A stretch of 64,000 nucleotides of DNA from Mesorhizobium loti (lineage in GTDB: Bacteria; Pseudomonadota; Alphaproteobacteria; Rhizobiales; Rhizobiaceae): contig NZ_CP033334.1 of assembly GCF_013170705.1 (NCBI RefSeq), positions 1,768,501 through 1,832,500 on the forward strand. Direction: 5' to 3'. Both the position numbers and the translations under genes were made by a program. The stretch's first letter is position 1, and every line of letters begins with the position of its first letter. The notes beneath the pieces were generated by a model. It had not been told where the DNA came from, did no database searches, and saw nothing but the letters and a program-made list of their open reading frames with translations. Below, piece after piece: positions 36,737 through 45,720 of this stretch.

Positions 36737-37978
36737 ATGTCCACGACGATTTCGCCGCTCGCGCCGAAGAAGTACCCCAAGATGCCGGTCATCGAAGGGG
36801 TGCGCATCGCCACCGCCGAAGCGGGGATAAAGTACAAGAACCGCACCGATCTCCTGGCCATGGTGTTCGACGCCGGCACCACGGTCGCCGGCGTGTTCAC
36901 CAAGTCGAAATGTCCCTCGGCGCCGGTCGATTTCTGCCGCCAGAACCTTGGCGCCGGCAAGGCGCGGGTGCTGGTGGTCAATTCCGGCAACGCCAACGCC
37001 TTCACCGGCAAGAAGGGCCGCGACTCCACCGCGCTGACCGGCGAGGCCGCGGCCAAGGCCGCCGGCTGCACGGCCGGTGAGGTGTTCCTGGCCTCGACCG
37101 GCGTCATCGGCGAGCCGCTCGACACGACCAAGTTCAGCCATCTGCTCGCCGGGCTGGTCAGCGATGGCAAGCCCGACCTGTGGACCGAGGCTGCAAAGGC
37201 CATCATGACCACGGACACCTATCCGAAGGTGGCGACGCAGACGATCAAGCTCGGCGACACCGAAGTCACCATCAACGGCATCTCCAAGGGCGCCGGCATG
37301 ATCGCTCCCGACATGGCGACGATGCTGTCCTTCATCGCCACCGACGCGCCGATCGCGGCGCCGGTGCTGCAGGACCTGTTGTCGCGCGGCACGGCCAAGA
37401 CCTTCAACGCGGTCACCGTCGACAGCGACACCTCGACCAGCGACACGCTGCTGATCTTCGCCACCGGCAAGGCCGCGAAGCGCGGCGCGCCTGAGATCAC
37501 CGACCCGAAAGATGCGCGCCTGGGCCAGTTCCGCCGGGCGCTTGGCAAGGTGCTGAAGTCGCTGGCGCTGCAGGTGGTGCGCGACGGCGAGGGCGCGCGC
37601 AAGCAGGTCGAAGTCACCGTCACCGGTGCGAAATCGGCCCGCTCGGCCAAGCGCATCGCGCTGTCGATCGCCAATTCGCCCCTGGTCAAGACGGCAGTCG
37701 CCGGCGAGGACGCCAATTGGGGCCGCGTCGTGATGGCCGTCGGCAAGGCCGGCGAGCCCGCTGACCGCGACCGGCTGTCGATCTGGTTCGGCGACAACCG
37801 GCTGGCGCACGAGGGCGAGCGTGATCCGGCCTATTCGGAAGAAAAGACGTCCGCCTACATGAAGCGCGACGATATCCGCATCCGCGCCGATATCGGCATC
37901 GGCCGCGGCAAGGCAACGGTGTGGACCTGCGATCTCACCAAGGAATACGTTACCATCAATGGCGATTATCGGAGCTGA
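36737..37978 (+). CDS. argJ: Bifunctional ornithine acetyltransferase / N-acetylglutamate synthase
   Basis: A 413-aa ArgJ. It moves the acetyl group from N-acetylornithine to glutamate in the cyclic arginine pathway. The self-cleavage site is visible as [16 protein letters not shown] (about residues 183-198), with cleavage before the Thr of [17 protein letters not shown] and [15 protein letters not shown] are further family marks. Start at ATG 36737 after GAGGTC. It is followed with 5 bp spacing by a GNAT gene and then mutT. Confidence 0.95.
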   Translation: MSTTISPLAPKKYPKMPVIEGVRIATAEAGIKYKNRTDLLAMVFDAGTTVAGVFTKSKCPSAPVDFCRQNLGAGKARVLVVNSGNANAFTGKKGRDSTALTGEAAAKAAGCTAGEVFLASTGVIGEPLDTTKFSHLLAGLVSDGKPDLWTEAAKAIMTTDTYPKVATQTIKLGDTEVTINGISKGAGMIAPDMATMLSFIATDAPIAAPVLQDLLSRGTAKTFNAVTVDSDTSTSDTLLIFATGKAAKRGAPEITDPKDARLGQFRRALGKVLKSLALQVVRDGEGARKQVEVTVTGAKSARSAKRIALSIANSPLVKTAVAGEDANWGRVVMAVGKAGEPADRDRLSIWFGDNRLAHEGERDPAYSEEKTSAYMKRDDIRIRADIGIGRGKATVWTCDLTKEYVTINGDYRS

Positions 37979-37983
37979 CGGTT

Positions 37984-38760
37984 TTGGCTCCCAGGCATCC
38001 GGCAAGCATGCTCGCGATCGTGCGTCGCTACGAGGCGGCCGGCTTTCGCGCCTGGCCGGCGGCGGCCGTCCACTATGACGGCACCTGGGTGGTGCGGCTG
38101 ACAGCCGGCCATCCGGCCAAGCGGCTGAATTCGGTCAACCCGCTCGATCCCGGCGACATCCAGCACATCGCCGACCGTATCGGCCGGGCCAGCCGCCGTT
38201 TCGATGCCTATGGAAGGCCGCTGACGTTCCGCATGTCGCCGCTCTCGGGTCCCGATCTGGCCAATCATCTCGACAACGAGGGTTGGAGCCGGTTCGACGA
38301 ATCGCTGGTCATGCGGCTGCCGCTGGCCGATGCCCAACTAGACGCCGCCATGGACCAGATTCCGCTCAAGGACATCAGCCGCTTCATCGGCGCGTCGCTC
38401 AAGGTCAGCGGCTCGGACGTTTCGCTGCGGCCCGGCCTGTCGGAGATCATAGGCGCCATTCAGCCCGAGGCCGGGCTGTTCGCGCTCGAGGATGGAGTGG
38501 AGGCGCTGGCGACGCTGATCTGTGTGCATGACGGCGATCTTGCCGGCCTGTTCGAGGTCGCCACCGACAAGTCGGCGCGCAACAAGGGCCACGGCCGCAA
38601 CCTGATACTGTCGGCGCTCAAGTGGGCGAGGCTGCGCGGCGCGCGCGAAGCCTGGCTGCAGGTCGAGGCTGGCAATGCGCCGGCGCTTGCGCTCTACCGT
38701 TCACTCGGCTTCGACGAAGTCTACCGATACCACTACCGCCGGCCGCCCGGTCATGAGTGA
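37984..38760 (+). CDS. GNAT-family N-acetyltransferase
   Basis: A protein of about 258 aa. The GNAT fold is in the C-terminal half: LAGLFEVATDKSARNKGHGRNLILSALKWARLRGAREAWLQVEAGNAPALALYRSLGFDEVYRYHYR (quoted in part from about residue 180) contains the acetyl-CoA pyrophosphate loop NKGHGR and the NxxAxxLYRxLGF tail; the N-terminal half is a degenerate second copy. Start at TTG 37984 is preferred, since GGAG lies nine bases upstream and it begins 5 bp after argJ. Target unknown; the argJ-GNAT-mutT order is common in rhizobia. Confidence 0.8.
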   Translation: MAPRHPASMLAIVRRYEAAGFRAWPAAAVHYDGTWVVRLTAGHPAKRLNSVNPLDPGDIQHIADRIGRASRRFDAYGRPLTFRMSPLSGPDLANHLDNEGWSRFDESLVMRLPLADAQLDAAMDQIPLKDISRFIGASLKVSGSDVSLRPGLSEIIGAIQPEAGLFALEDGVEALATLICVHDGDLAGLFEVATDKSARNKGHGRNLILSALKWARLRGAREAWLQVEAGNAPALALYRSLGFDEVYRYHYRRPPGHE

Positions 38761-38768
38761 AGTTAGGC

Positions 38769-39191
38769 ATGAATGACCTGGTGAATACCGCCAAGCGCCT
38801 GCTCCTGGTCGCGGCCTGCGCGCTGGTCGACGCCGACGGCCGCGTGCTCCTGGCGCAGCGGCCGCCAGGCAAGCAGCTTGCCGGCCTGTGGGAATTTCCC
38901 GGGGGCAAGGTCGAACCCGGCGAGACGCCGGAACAATGCATCATCCGTGAACTGCATGAGGAGATCGGCATCGAGACCGAGATCCCGTGCCTGGCGCCGC
39001 TCACCTTCGCCAGCCATTCCTATGACGACTTCCATCTCCTGATGCCGCTGTTTGTGTGCCGCCGCTTCCGGGGCATTGCGCAGCCCAGGGAAGGGCAGGC
39101 GCTGAAATGGGTGCGGCCAAAGCAGATGCGCGACTACCCGATGCCGCCGGCCGACGCGCCGCTGATTCCGTTCCTCATCGACCTGCTCTGA
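38769..39191 (+). CDS. mutT: (Deoxy)nucleoside triphosphate pyrophosphohydrolase, MutT type
   Basis: A 140-aa Nudix hydrolase. The Nudix box GGKVEPGETPEQCIIRELHEE (shown in part) is intact near residues 40-62, and the surrounding LLAQRPPGKQLAGLWEFPGG is characteristic of MutT, which destroys 8-oxo-dGTP. ATG 38769 chosen; a GTG at 38757 overlaps the GNAT stop. It ends the argJ-GNAT-mutT run. Confidence 0.9.
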   Translation: MNDLVNTAKRLLLVAACALVDADGRVLLAQRPPGKQLAGLWEFPGGKVEPGETPEQCIIRELHEEIGIETEIPCLAPLTFASHSYDDFHLLMPLFVCRRFRGIAQPREGQALKWVRPKQMRDYPMPPADAPLIPFLIDLL

Positions 39192-39205
39192 GGATTTGTT
39201 TTGAC

Positions 39206-39249
39206 GCAATTCCGGACAGAAAACCGCTTCACACTTTTCCTGGAATTGC
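39206..39249. repeat. 44-bp interspersed repeat with 8-bp terminal inverted repeats, copy 1
   Basis: GCAATTCC (39206-39213) and GGAATTGC (39242-39249) bound a core that reads AAAACCGCTTCACACTTTTC. The same core recurs at 45721-45765. I recall this sequence as a very common short element in Mesorhizobium genomes. It lies 15 bp after mutT. Confidence 0.8.
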
Positions 39250-39371
39250 TCTGACGATCGGGACCACGGTCCATATCAGCCAGCGTTAATGGAAGATTTA
39301 TCTCATCATGAAAAATTGATGCATGGCCGTGTCGTCGCGGCCGCATGGCCGATTTGCCCGGGAGCGACAGC

Positions 39372-39686
39372 ATGAGCCTAGACAGGGATTGGGACTCGAT
39401 CCGGCCTGACCGGGGCTTTCGTGCCGCCGATGCCGGCATGGGCATCCTGCGCGTCACGCTGCTGTTTGGGTCGGCCGCGGTGGCGCTGGCGCTGATCGCG
39501 ACTCCTTTCCTCGACAGCCAGACGCGCTCGCAATCGGTGCGGGATGATTTTCCCGGCCTCGACATGACGGCCACTGGCTCGATCGGCCATCGCGGCACCT
39601 ATACGGTGCGTCGCAGCGTGCTGCAGCCGCTGCCCAGTTCGGTCTGCATCATCGGGTCCGACGGCAGGACCAGCGGTGACTGCTGA
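39372..39686 (+). CDS. Small membrane protein, unknown function
   Basis: A 104-aa protein I do not recognise. It has a 30-residue polar N-terminus, one hydrophobic segment (about residues 29-47, LLFGSAAVALALIATPFL) and a C-terminal part ending in a Cys-containing tail (SVCIIGSDGRTSGDC), probably periplasmic. GGAG lies nine bases before ATG 39372. It is 110 bp upstream of a Flp pilin gene on the same strand and could belong with it. Confidence 0.65.
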   Translation: MSLDRDWDSIRPDRGFRAADAGMGILRVTLLFGSAAVALALIATPFLDSQTRSQSVRDDFPGLDMTATGSIGHRGTYTVRRSVLQPLPSSVCIIGSDGRTSGDC

Positions 39687-39796
39687 CATGGTTAAGAATT
39701 TTCCGGGAAGGCGGCGGTTTCACCGCCTGTTAAGGCTTTACCGTTAACCTTTCTTAACAGATCGACGGTAAGGTCCTGGCAACGGGGATCAAGGCG

Positions 39797-39976
39797 ATGA
39801 AAACAGTGCTGCTGCGTTTTCTGAAGGACGACAATGGCGCCACGGCCGTCGAATACGCCCTGATCGTCATGGTGCTGTCGTTGACGATCATCGGCGGCAT
39901 CGGCCAAGTGTTCAACTCAATTACCTGGTTGTTCAGCGACAACACCAGCAGGCTTGCGAACGCTTTCGCGCACTGA
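39797..39976 (+). CDS. Flp/Fap-family type IVb pilin precursor
   Basis: A 59-aa prepilin from ATG 39797 to TGA 39976. A short basic leader (MKTVLLRFLKDDNG) ends in Gly, followed by ATAVEYALIVMVLSLTIIGGI: Glu at +5 and the EY pair are the hallmark of Flp pilins processed by a TadV/CpaA-type peptidase. The hydrophobic helix is followed by a short polar tail. Flp pilins build tight-adherence pili. No tad/cpa genes are in the window, so this is an isolated pilin gene. TTAA motifs lie upstream. Confidence 0.88.
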   Translation: MKTVLLRFLKDDNGATAVEYALIVMVLSLTIIGGIGQVFNSITWLFSDNTSRLANAFAH

Positions 39977-40006
39977 CTTGCGACCCTGTCCGCACCCGCG
40001 GGCCGG

Positions 40007-40879
40007 TCAATGCCCTTCCGGACCCTCCAGTACGGTCTTCAATGAGACCTTGGCCGAGCCAGGTTTGAGTGGCTTCTGCTGCGATGCATCGGGTGCCCAG
40101 CCAGACATCCAGACCATCGAGAAACTTGCCCGGATCCGACCGTCCGGGTCGGAAAACCGCTCGGCGTAAATCTCGGCGGCACGGGCAAACAGTCTACGCG
40201 TGCCCGGCCGCCGGCTGCGATCGGCAAGCGCGCTGGTTTCGCCCATGGCGCGAAGGTCGGCCATCAGGGCAAACAAATTGGCATAGCGCACCGTCACGGT
40301 CTCGACGTCTGCGACCGGCAGAGCAAGACCGGCGCGCTGCAGCAGCGCACCGGCATCGCGCACGTCGGTAAAGGGGATGACGCGTGGGCTGACGCCGCCA
40401 TACAGCTCGCTCTCGGCCGCAAGCAGGCTTTCGCGCAGCTCACTGAGCGTGCCGGCACCGGCGAAGGCACCGAGAAAGAGCCCGTCCGGACGCAAGGCGC
40501 GACGGATCTGGATCAGCATGCCGGGAATGTCGTTCATCGCCTGCAGCGACAGAAGCGATACCGCCAGATCGAGGCTTTGCGGCTCGAAGGGCACTGTTTC
40601 CAGCGGCGCGACCAGGCCGGCCGCACCATCCAGGAAAACCGCGTCCGTCTCGACACGGGCGATTTCCGCCACCTTGTCGCTGGCGGCGAGCACACCGGCC
40701 GCGGCCGGTGTCTGGCAAAACAGCACGGCAGCCTTGCCGAACCTGCGCTCGACGGCACCCAGCCGGTCGGCAAGGTCCTCGGCGGCGCGGTTCATGAGGA
40801 AATCGGCACCCTCGACCGGGTGGGTGAGCGCACGCCGCTTGTGCGCCAGCCACAGTGAGGTATCGATAATAGGCTGCAA
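40007..40879 (-). CDS. SAM-dependent methyltransferase, NDUFAF5-like
   Basis: A 290-aa class I methyltransferase. The SAM-binding fold is degenerate at motif I but SLDLAVSLLSLQAMNDIPGMLIQIRRALRPDGLFLG (shown in part, about 120-155) holds the motif II-III region; the C-terminus includes FSMVWMSGW. It resembles the alphaproteobacterial relatives of NDUFAF5, a respiratory complex I assembly factor. TTG 40879 is preferred, with AAGGA eight bases upstream; the longer frame to 40993 runs into the divergent comF leader. Confidence 0.78.
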   Translation of the reverse strand: MQPIIDTSLWLAHKRRALTHPVEGADFLMNRAAEDLADRLGAVERRFGKAAVLFCQTPAAAGVLAASDKVAEIARVETDAVFLDGAAGLVAPLETVPFEPQSLDLAVSLLSLQAMNDIPGMLIQIRRALRPDGLFLGAFAGAGTLSELRESLLAAESELYGGVSPRVIPFTDVRDAGALLQRAGLALPVADVETVTVRYANLFALMADLRAMGETSALADRSRRPGTRRLFARAAEIYAERFSDPDGRIRASFSMVWMSGWAPDASQQKPLKPGSAKVSLKTVLEGPEGH

Positions 40880-40943
40880 CGGGCGGATCCTTGTTTGTCC
40901 ACGCCCTGATATAGTTGGTATGATGGCACGGAGAACCAACCAC

Positions 40944-41744
40944 GTGGCCGATCCGATGCCAGAGATCAAGTCCATCGGGATCAGGAACTTCACCCGATCG
41001 GCCCTCGGCTGGCCGGCGCGTATCCTGTTTCCTCCGGTCTGCGCCGGCTGCCGCCGTCATGTCTCGCAACCCGGGGTGCTTTGCGGCGCCTGCTGGCCGA
41101 AGCTGAGGCTCCTGGAACGGCCGTGGTGCCCGGTGATGGGCACGCCGTTCACCCACCATATGGGCGAGGGCTTTCTGTCGGCCGAGGCGATCGCCGATCC
41201 GCCGCCCTTCGAACGGGCGCGAGCAGCCGTCGTCTATTCCGGCGTTGCCCGCCAGATGGTGCAAGGCCTGAAATATCAGGATCGCACCGATCTTGCGCCC
41301 TGGATGGCGCGCTGGATGGCGCGGGCGGGCGCCGATCTCATCGCCGAGGCCGATGTGGTTGTGCCGGTGCCGCTGCACTGGCGGCGTTTTTTCCGGCGGC
41401 GGTTCAACCAGTCGGCGGAATTGGCGCGTGCGGTCTGCGAACTCAGCGGGCTGTCTTTCGCGCCCGCCGCCATGCGGCGCGTGAAACTTACCCGCCAGCA
41501 GGTCGGGCTGGAGCGGCAGGAGCGCGAGGAGAATGTGCGGGCCGCCTTTCGCGTGCCGGTCGAGGCGCAAATCGAGATCGCCGGCCGCAGGGTGCTCCTG
41601 ATCGATGATGTCTACACGACCGGCGCCACCGTGCGCGCCGCCACCAAGGCGCTGAAAAAAGGGGGCGCCGGGGCCGTCGATGTGCTGACCTTTGCCCGCG
41701 TGTTGCCGGGGGACTTTCGGCCCGACGAGTCCGCGACTATATAA
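40944..41744 (+). CDS. comF: ComF family phosphoribosyltransferase-like protein
   Basis: A protein of about 266 aa. A four-Cys zinc motif (CAGCRR...CGAC, about residues 34-52) is followed by a type I phosphoribosyltransferase domain with VLLIDDVYTTGATV (PRPP loop, about 218-231). In competent bacteria ComF helps DNA uptake; in rhizobia its role is unclear. GTG 40944 is preferred (GGAGAA upstream); ATGs at 40920 and 40923 are alternatives. Divergent from the methyltransferase; grxC follows in 26 bp. Confidence 0.85.
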   Translation: MADPMPEIKSIGIRNFTRSALGWPARILFPPVCAGCRRHVSQPGVLCGACWPKLRLLERPWCPVMGTPFTHHMGEGFLSAEAIADPPPFERARAAVVYSGVARQMVQGLKYQDRTDLAPWMARWMARAGADLIAEADVVVPVPLHWRRFFRRRFNQSAELARAVCELSGLSFAPAAMRRVKLTRQQVGLERQEREENVRAAFRVPVEAQIEIAGRRVLLIDDVYTTGATVRAATKALKKGGAGAVDVLTFARVLPGDFRPDESATI

Positions 41745-41770
41745 GTCGGCAACGAAAGTGGAAATTCGTC

Positions 41771-42040
41771 ATGGTGGATGTCACGATCTATACGCGCATG
41801 ATGTGCGGCTACTGCACGGCAGCCAAACGGCTGCTGGAGCGCAAGGGCGTTGCCTATACCGAGCACGACGCTTCCTTTTCGCCGGAGCTGCGCCAGGAGA
41901 TGATCTCGCGCGCTCACGGCCGCACGACCTTTCCGCAGATTTTCATTGGCGAAACGCATGTCGGCGGCAGCGACGACCTCCACGAGTTGGAGGCCGAAGG
42001 CCGGCTCGACAAACTGCTCGCCAACGGCGCGACGATTTGA
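41771..42040 (+). CDS. grxC: Glutaredoxin 3
   Basis: An 89-aa dithiol glutaredoxin. The active site is CGYC (about residues 12-15) instead of the usual CPYC, and the GSH-binding TFPQIFIG (cis-Pro) and GGSDDL motifs are present. It reduces protein disulfides with glutathione. It is followed 7 bp later by the nitrilase-family gene. Confidence 0.93.
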   Translation: MVDVTIYTRMMCGYCTAAKRLLERKGVAYTEHDASFSPELRQEMISRAHGRTTFPQIFIGETHVGGSDDLHELEAEGRLDKLLANGATI

Positions 42041-42047
42041 GGATTTG

Positions 42048-42917
42048 ATGATGGGTGTTTTCAAGGCTGCCGCCGTCCAGATGCGTTCAGGCGAAAGTCC
42101 CGAGCGCAATGCGGTCGATCTCGAGCGGCTGGTGCGTGAGGCGGCAGGCCAGGGCGCAACCTATATCCAGACGCCGGAAATGACCGGGGCGCTGATCCGC
42201 GACAAGCAAGCGCGCGCAGCCTCCTTCACCTCCGAAGACAAGGACATCATCGTGGCGACCGCGCGCAGGTTGGCGCGCGAACTCGGGATCTTCCTGCATG
42301 TCGGCTCGACGGCCATCCTGCGCGCCGACGGCAAGCTCGCCAACCGGGCGCTGCTGTTTGGCCCGGATGGCGCGACGCTCGCCACCTATGACAAGATCCA
42401 CATGTTCGATGTCGACCTCGACAATGGCGAGAGCTGGCGCGAATCCTCGGCCTACGAACCTGGCACCGAGGCCGTCGTGACCGGGATAGCGGGGGCGAAA
42501 TTGGGCTTTGCGGTCTGTTACGACCTGCGGTTCCCGCAATTGTTCCGTGCCGAGGCGCTCGCTGGCGCCGATGTTTTGACCGTGCCCGCCGCCTTCACCC
42601 GCCAGACCGGCGAAGCGCACTGGCATGTGCTGCTGAGGGCGCGCGCCATCGAGAACGGTGCCTTTGTGGTCGCCGCCGCGCAAGGCGGCCTGCATGAGGA
42701 TGGCCGCGAGACCTATGGCCATTCGCTGATCGTAGATCCCTGGGGCCGAATCATCGCCGAAGCCGCGCATGACGAGCCGGCGGTGATCGTTGCAGAGATC
42801 GACCCGGCGCAGTCGCTTGCGGCGCGCAAGAAGATCCCCAATTTGAAGAATGCGCGGGATTTCGACATCAATGGCGGCGAGGTCGACGCGCCGCGTCTCA
42901 GGGGTGCCGCCTCTTGA
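42048..42917 (+). CDS. Carbon-nitrogen hydrolase (Nit2 / omega-amidase-like)
   Basis: A 289-aa nitrilase-superfamily amidase. The Glu-Lys-Cys triad is visible: Glu in TPEMTG (about 46), Lys in YDKIHMFD (about 115) and Cys in FAVCYDLRFP (about 156). The group contains Nit1, which removes deaminated glutathione, and Nit2, omega-amidase; its place directly after grxC would suit glutathione repair, but this is inference. ATG 42048 or 42051, with GAGGA upstream. Its TGA overlaps the TTG start of the next gene. Confidence 0.88.
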   Translation: MMGVFKAAAVQMRSGESPERNAVDLERLVREAAGQGATYIQTPEMTGALIRDKQARAASFTSEDKDIIVATARRLARELGIFLHVGSTAILRADGKLANRALLFGPDGATLATYDKIHMFDVDLDNGESWRESSAYEPGTEAVVTGIAGAKLGFAVCYDLRFPQLFRAEALAGADVLTVPAAFTRQTGEAHWHVLLRARAIENGAFVVAAAQGGLHEDGRETYGHSLIVDPWGRIIAEAAHDEPAVIVAEIDPAQSLAARKKIPNLKNARDFDINGGEVDAPRLRGAAS

Positions 42918-43339
42918 TCCGCTTTTCCCTGATCTGCGAAAACGAGCACGAGTTCGAGGGCTGGTTTCGCAGCAATGACGATTTCGATACCCAGAAGAAG
43001 CGCGGCTTTGTCGATTGCCCAAGCTGCGGCTCACACAAGGTGGAGAAGGCCCTGATGGCGCCCGCCGTTTCGACGGCCCGCAAGCAGGAGACCATCGCGC
43101 TCGCCATGGGCGAGGCGCAGAAACAGGCGCTGGCGCAACTCAAGGCGATGGCCGAGAAAGTGCGCGAGAATGCCGACTATGTCGGCGACAAGTTCGCCGA
43201 GGAAGCGCGAAAAATCCATTTCGGCGAAACCGATCCGCGCGGCATCTATGGCGAGGCGACGCTCGAAGAGGCCAAGAGCCTTGCCGAGGACGGCGTCGAG
43301 TTCATGCCGATCCCGGTGTTTCCGGACGACCGCAACTGA
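42914..43339 (+). CDS. DUF1178 family protein
   Basis: A 141-aa protein starting at TTG 42914, overlapping the previous stop by four bases. IRFSLICENEHEFEGWF and the CPSCGS motif suggest an N-terminal zinc ribbon (C8, C35, C38 region); the middle is a charged helix and the C-terminus, GIYGEATLEEAKSLAEDG, is strongly conserved in the family. Function unknown. Coupled to the nitrilase and grxC genes, as is usual in rhizobia. Confidence 0.85.
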   Translation: MIRFSLICENEHEFEGWFRSNDDFDTQKKRGFVDCPSCGSHKVEKALMAPAVSTARKQETIALAMGEAQKQALAQLKAMAEKVRENADYVGDKFAEEARKIHFGETDPRGIYGEATLEEAKSLAEDGVEFMPIPVFPDDRN

Positions 43340-43343
43340 GCGG

Positions 43344-43829
43344 TTAGCTCACGCTTGCGATCAATTTGCCAAGCAGCCGAGCCAGCATCTCGCGTTCGGC
43401 GTCGCTTAGATCGGCGAGAATTTCATGCTCGTTGGCGACGTGGGCGGTCAAGGCCTCGTCGATCAAGGCCAGACCTTTCCCGGTAAGCTGCACGACAATG
43501 CCGCGACGGTCATTGGGGTGCGGGCCGCGCAAGATCAATCCGGCCTTCTCCAGCCGGTCGAGCCGGTTGGTCATGGCGCCAGATGTCACCATCGTCGCTT
43601 CATAGAGAGCGGTGGGGGTCAGCGCGTAAGGGGCTCCGGAGCGGCGCAGCGTAGCCAGCACGTCGAATTCGCCGGCCTGGAGCCCGAAACGGGCAAACAG
43701 CGGGGCGAGGCGATCCCGCGCGATCAGCGACGAGGCCTCGTTCAATCGCCCGAGCACCGCCATCGGCGAGACGTTCAGATCCGGCCGTTCCCGTTTCCAC
43801 TGCTCGATCGCTTTTGCCGCGCGATCCAT
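43344..43829 (-). CDS. MarR-family transcriptional regulator
   Basis: A 161-aa winged-helix repressor. The DNA-binding part is FDVLATLRRSGAPYALTPTALYEATMVTSGAMTNRLDRLEKAGLI (partly quoted, about residues 55-100) and the wing follows in DRRGIVVQLT. ATG 43829 has GGTGAG six bases upstream. It is divergent from an EamA transporter, with two inverted repeats in the 117-bp gap, so it probably controls that gene and itself. It converges with DUF1178, stop codons 4 bp apart. Confidence 0.9.
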   Translation of the reverse strand: MDRAAKAIEQWKRERPDLNVSPMAVLGRLNEASSLIARDRLAPLFARFGLQAGEFDVLATLRRSGAPYALTPTALYEATMVTSGAMTNRLDRLEKAGLILRGPHPNDRRGIVVQLTGKGLALIDEALTAHVANEHEILADLSDAEREMLARLLGKLIASVS

Positions 43830-43845
43830 TTGTCTCACCGTTAAA

Positions 43846-43888
43846 TATCTTGATGTTAAGAATCTTTGCGTTATCTTACCTCAAGATA
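43846..43888. promoter_or_regulatory. Two MarR operator candidates
   Basis: TATCTTACCTCAAGATA (43872-43888) is a perfect 6-5-6 inverted repeat. A second, weaker copy, TATCTTGATGTTAAGAAT (43846-43863), lies 26 bp to the left. Both fall in the divergent MarR/EamA promoter region, and TATCTTGA-type half-sites are common for this repressor family. Confidence 0.75.
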
Positions 43889-43946
43889 CAGAACCGGCCA
43901 AGCGTCGCGAGTGCCGAATTCGCAATTTGAGTGACGGGACCATCCG

Positions 43947-44837
43947 ATGAAATTTCTCTGGGATTCGGCGCTCGGCCTGCTGGTCGTCACCGGCGGCCTG
44001 CTCGGGCTGACGCTGCCCTTCGGCAAGCTCGCCACGGCAGCCGGCGTGCCGGCCATGGTCTGGGCCTTCGTCATCTCGCTCGGTGCCGGCGGCGTGCTTT
44101 TGTGCGTGCTCTTGTTGCGCGGGGAGCGTGTCCGCCTCACCGCGCACAAATTGCGCTATTTCTTCGTCACGGCCGCCGTGTCCTATGCCGTCCCCAATCT
44201 CCTGATGTTCTCGGCCATTCCGCACCTTGGCGCCGGCTACACCGGCATCATGTTCACGCTGTCACCTGTCATCACGCTGGTGTTGTCGATCCTGCTGCGT
44301 GTGCGGCGCCCGAACATACTGGGCATTGCCGGCATTGCAGTCGGCTTCGTCGGCGCCGTCATGGTGGCGGTGACGCGCGGAGAGGCCGGCCAGCCGGCCG
44401 ATCTCTTCTGGGTGGTCATTGGCCTGCTCATCCCGGTCAGCCTTGCCGTCGGCAACATCTATCGCACGGTGGATTGGCCTGAAGGCACCGGCCCGATCGA
44501 ACTCGCTGTCGGCAGTCATCTGGCGTCGGCGACGCTGCTGCTCGCCGGTATTCTCACCCTGTTCGGCATCAAGGCCTTCGCGCCGCTCGACGGCGTGCCG
44601 CTGGTCGTCGTCGCGCAAGTCGCATCCGCGTCGGCGATGTTCGCCTTCTTCTTCCGGCTGCAGGCGGTCGGCGGCCCCGTCTATCTCAGCCAGATCGGTT
44701 ATGTCGCGGCCGCGGTCGGCCTGTTTGCCGGCACGATCTTCCTTGGCGAGCACTATCGGCTGCTGACCTGGGTCGGCGCCGTCATCATCACCGCCGGCGT
44801 TTTCATCACCACCAAGGCGCAAAGCCAGAAAGCCTGA
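43947..44837 (+). CDS. EamA/DMT-family transporter under MarR control
   Basis: A 296-aa, ten-helix drug/metabolite transporter with two EamA halves (about residues 5-135, 150-290). Typical segments: SAIPHLGAGYTGIMFTLSPVITLVLS and GYVAAAVGLFAGTIFLGEHY. Starts at ATG 43947. The divergent MarR gene and operators suggest induction by a substrate, which is unknown. It is not closely similar to the other EamA protein at 21178-22092. Confidence 0.87.
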   Translation: MKFLWDSALGLLVVTGGLLGLTLPFGKLATAAGVPAMVWAFVISLGAGGVLLCVLLLRGERVRLTAHKLRYFFVTAAVSYAVPNLLMFSAIPHLGAGYTGIMFTLSPVITLVLSILLRVRRPNILGIAGIAVGFVGAVMVAVTRGEAGQPADLFWVVIGLLIPVSLAVGNIYRTVDWPEGTGPIELAVGSHLASATLLLAGILTLFGIKAFAPLDGVPLVVVAQVASASAMFAFFFRLQAVGGPVYLSQIGYVAAAVGLFAGTIFLGEHYRLLTWVGAVIITAGVFITTKAQSQKA

Positions 44838-44942
44838 CGTCTCAGTTTGTGCCGTCGTCGGCATCGCCACCGGGCTCCGGCTGCGGCCGAGGATGCCGAC
44901 CGCCCGCGCGCCCGCGGTACGAATTCCGGAACGCCTGCTCGG

Positions 44943-45692
44943 TCAGACCGATCCCTTTTCCGCCAGCACCATGTAGTTGACGTCCATATCCTTCGATCGC
45001 GCCCAGCGGTCGGCGAGCGGATTGTAGGTGACGCCGGTGCGGTCGATGATCGTCAGGCCGGCGCCGCCAAGCGCCTTTTCCAGCTCTTCGGGGCGCACCA
45101 GCTTGCCGAACTGGTGGGTGCCGCGCGGCAGCCAGCGCAGCACGTATTCGGCGCCGATGATGGCCAGGCCCAGCGCCTTCAGCGTGCGGTTGATGGTGGC
45201 CACGAACATGATGCCGCCGGGTCGGACCATCTGCCCGCATTTGGCGACGAACAGCTCGATGTCGGCGACATGCTCGACCACTTCCATGTTGAGGATGACG
45301 TCGAATGTCTCGCCGGCGTCGGCAAGGTCCTCGGCCGTCGTGGCGCGATAGTCGACGCTCACATTGCCTTCGGCGGCATGCAGTTTCGCCACTTCGATGT
45401 TTGTTTCGGAGGCATCCGCTCCCACGACCTCGGCGCCAAGCCGCGCCATCGGCTCGCACAAAAGCCCGCCGCCGCAGCCGATGTCGAGGATCCGCAGGCC
45501 CTCGAACGGCCGCGCGGCGCGTGGGTCACGGCCGAAGCGCGATGCTATCTGGTCGCGGATATAGGAAAGCCGGACCGGATTGAATTTATGCAGCGGACGA
45601 AACTTGCCGTTCGGATTCCACCATTCGGCGGCAAGGGCGGAAAAGCGTTCCACTTCTCCGGCATCGATCGTCGATCGTCGGGGCTCTGGCAT
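44943..45692 (-). CDS. ubiG: Ubiquinone biosynthesis O-methyltransferase
   Basis: A 249-aa UbiG, which methylates two hydroxyl groups of the ubiquinone head group. SAM motif I is [19 protein letters not shown] (about residues 69-87) and [20 protein letters not shown] and [18 protein letters not shown] are typical. [19 protein letters not shown] at the N-terminus is the family signature. It ends 105 bp from the EamA gene (convergent). A copy of the 44-bp repeat lies just upstream of its start. Confidence 0.95.
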   Translation of the reverse strand: MPEPRRSTIDAGEVERFSALAAEWWNPNGKFRPLHKFNPVRLSYIRDQIASRFGRDPRAARPFEGLRILDIGCGGGLLCEPMARLGAEVVGADASETNIEVAKLHAAEGNVSVDYRATTAEDLADAGETFDVILNMEVVEHVADIELFVAKCGQMVRPGGIMFVATINRTLKALGLAIIGAEYVLRWLPRGTHQFGKLVRPEELEKALGGAGLTIIDRTGVTYNPLADRWARSKDMDVNYMVLAEKGSV

Positions 45693-45720
45693 CGGTTGTC
45701 TCCTAGAGCTCTTGTTGGTC

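Noticed and set aside
39744..39757. Full CtrA site before the Flp pilin
   Set aside because: TTAA pairs are spaced by 6 and 10 bases, not 7, so only half-sites can be claimed.
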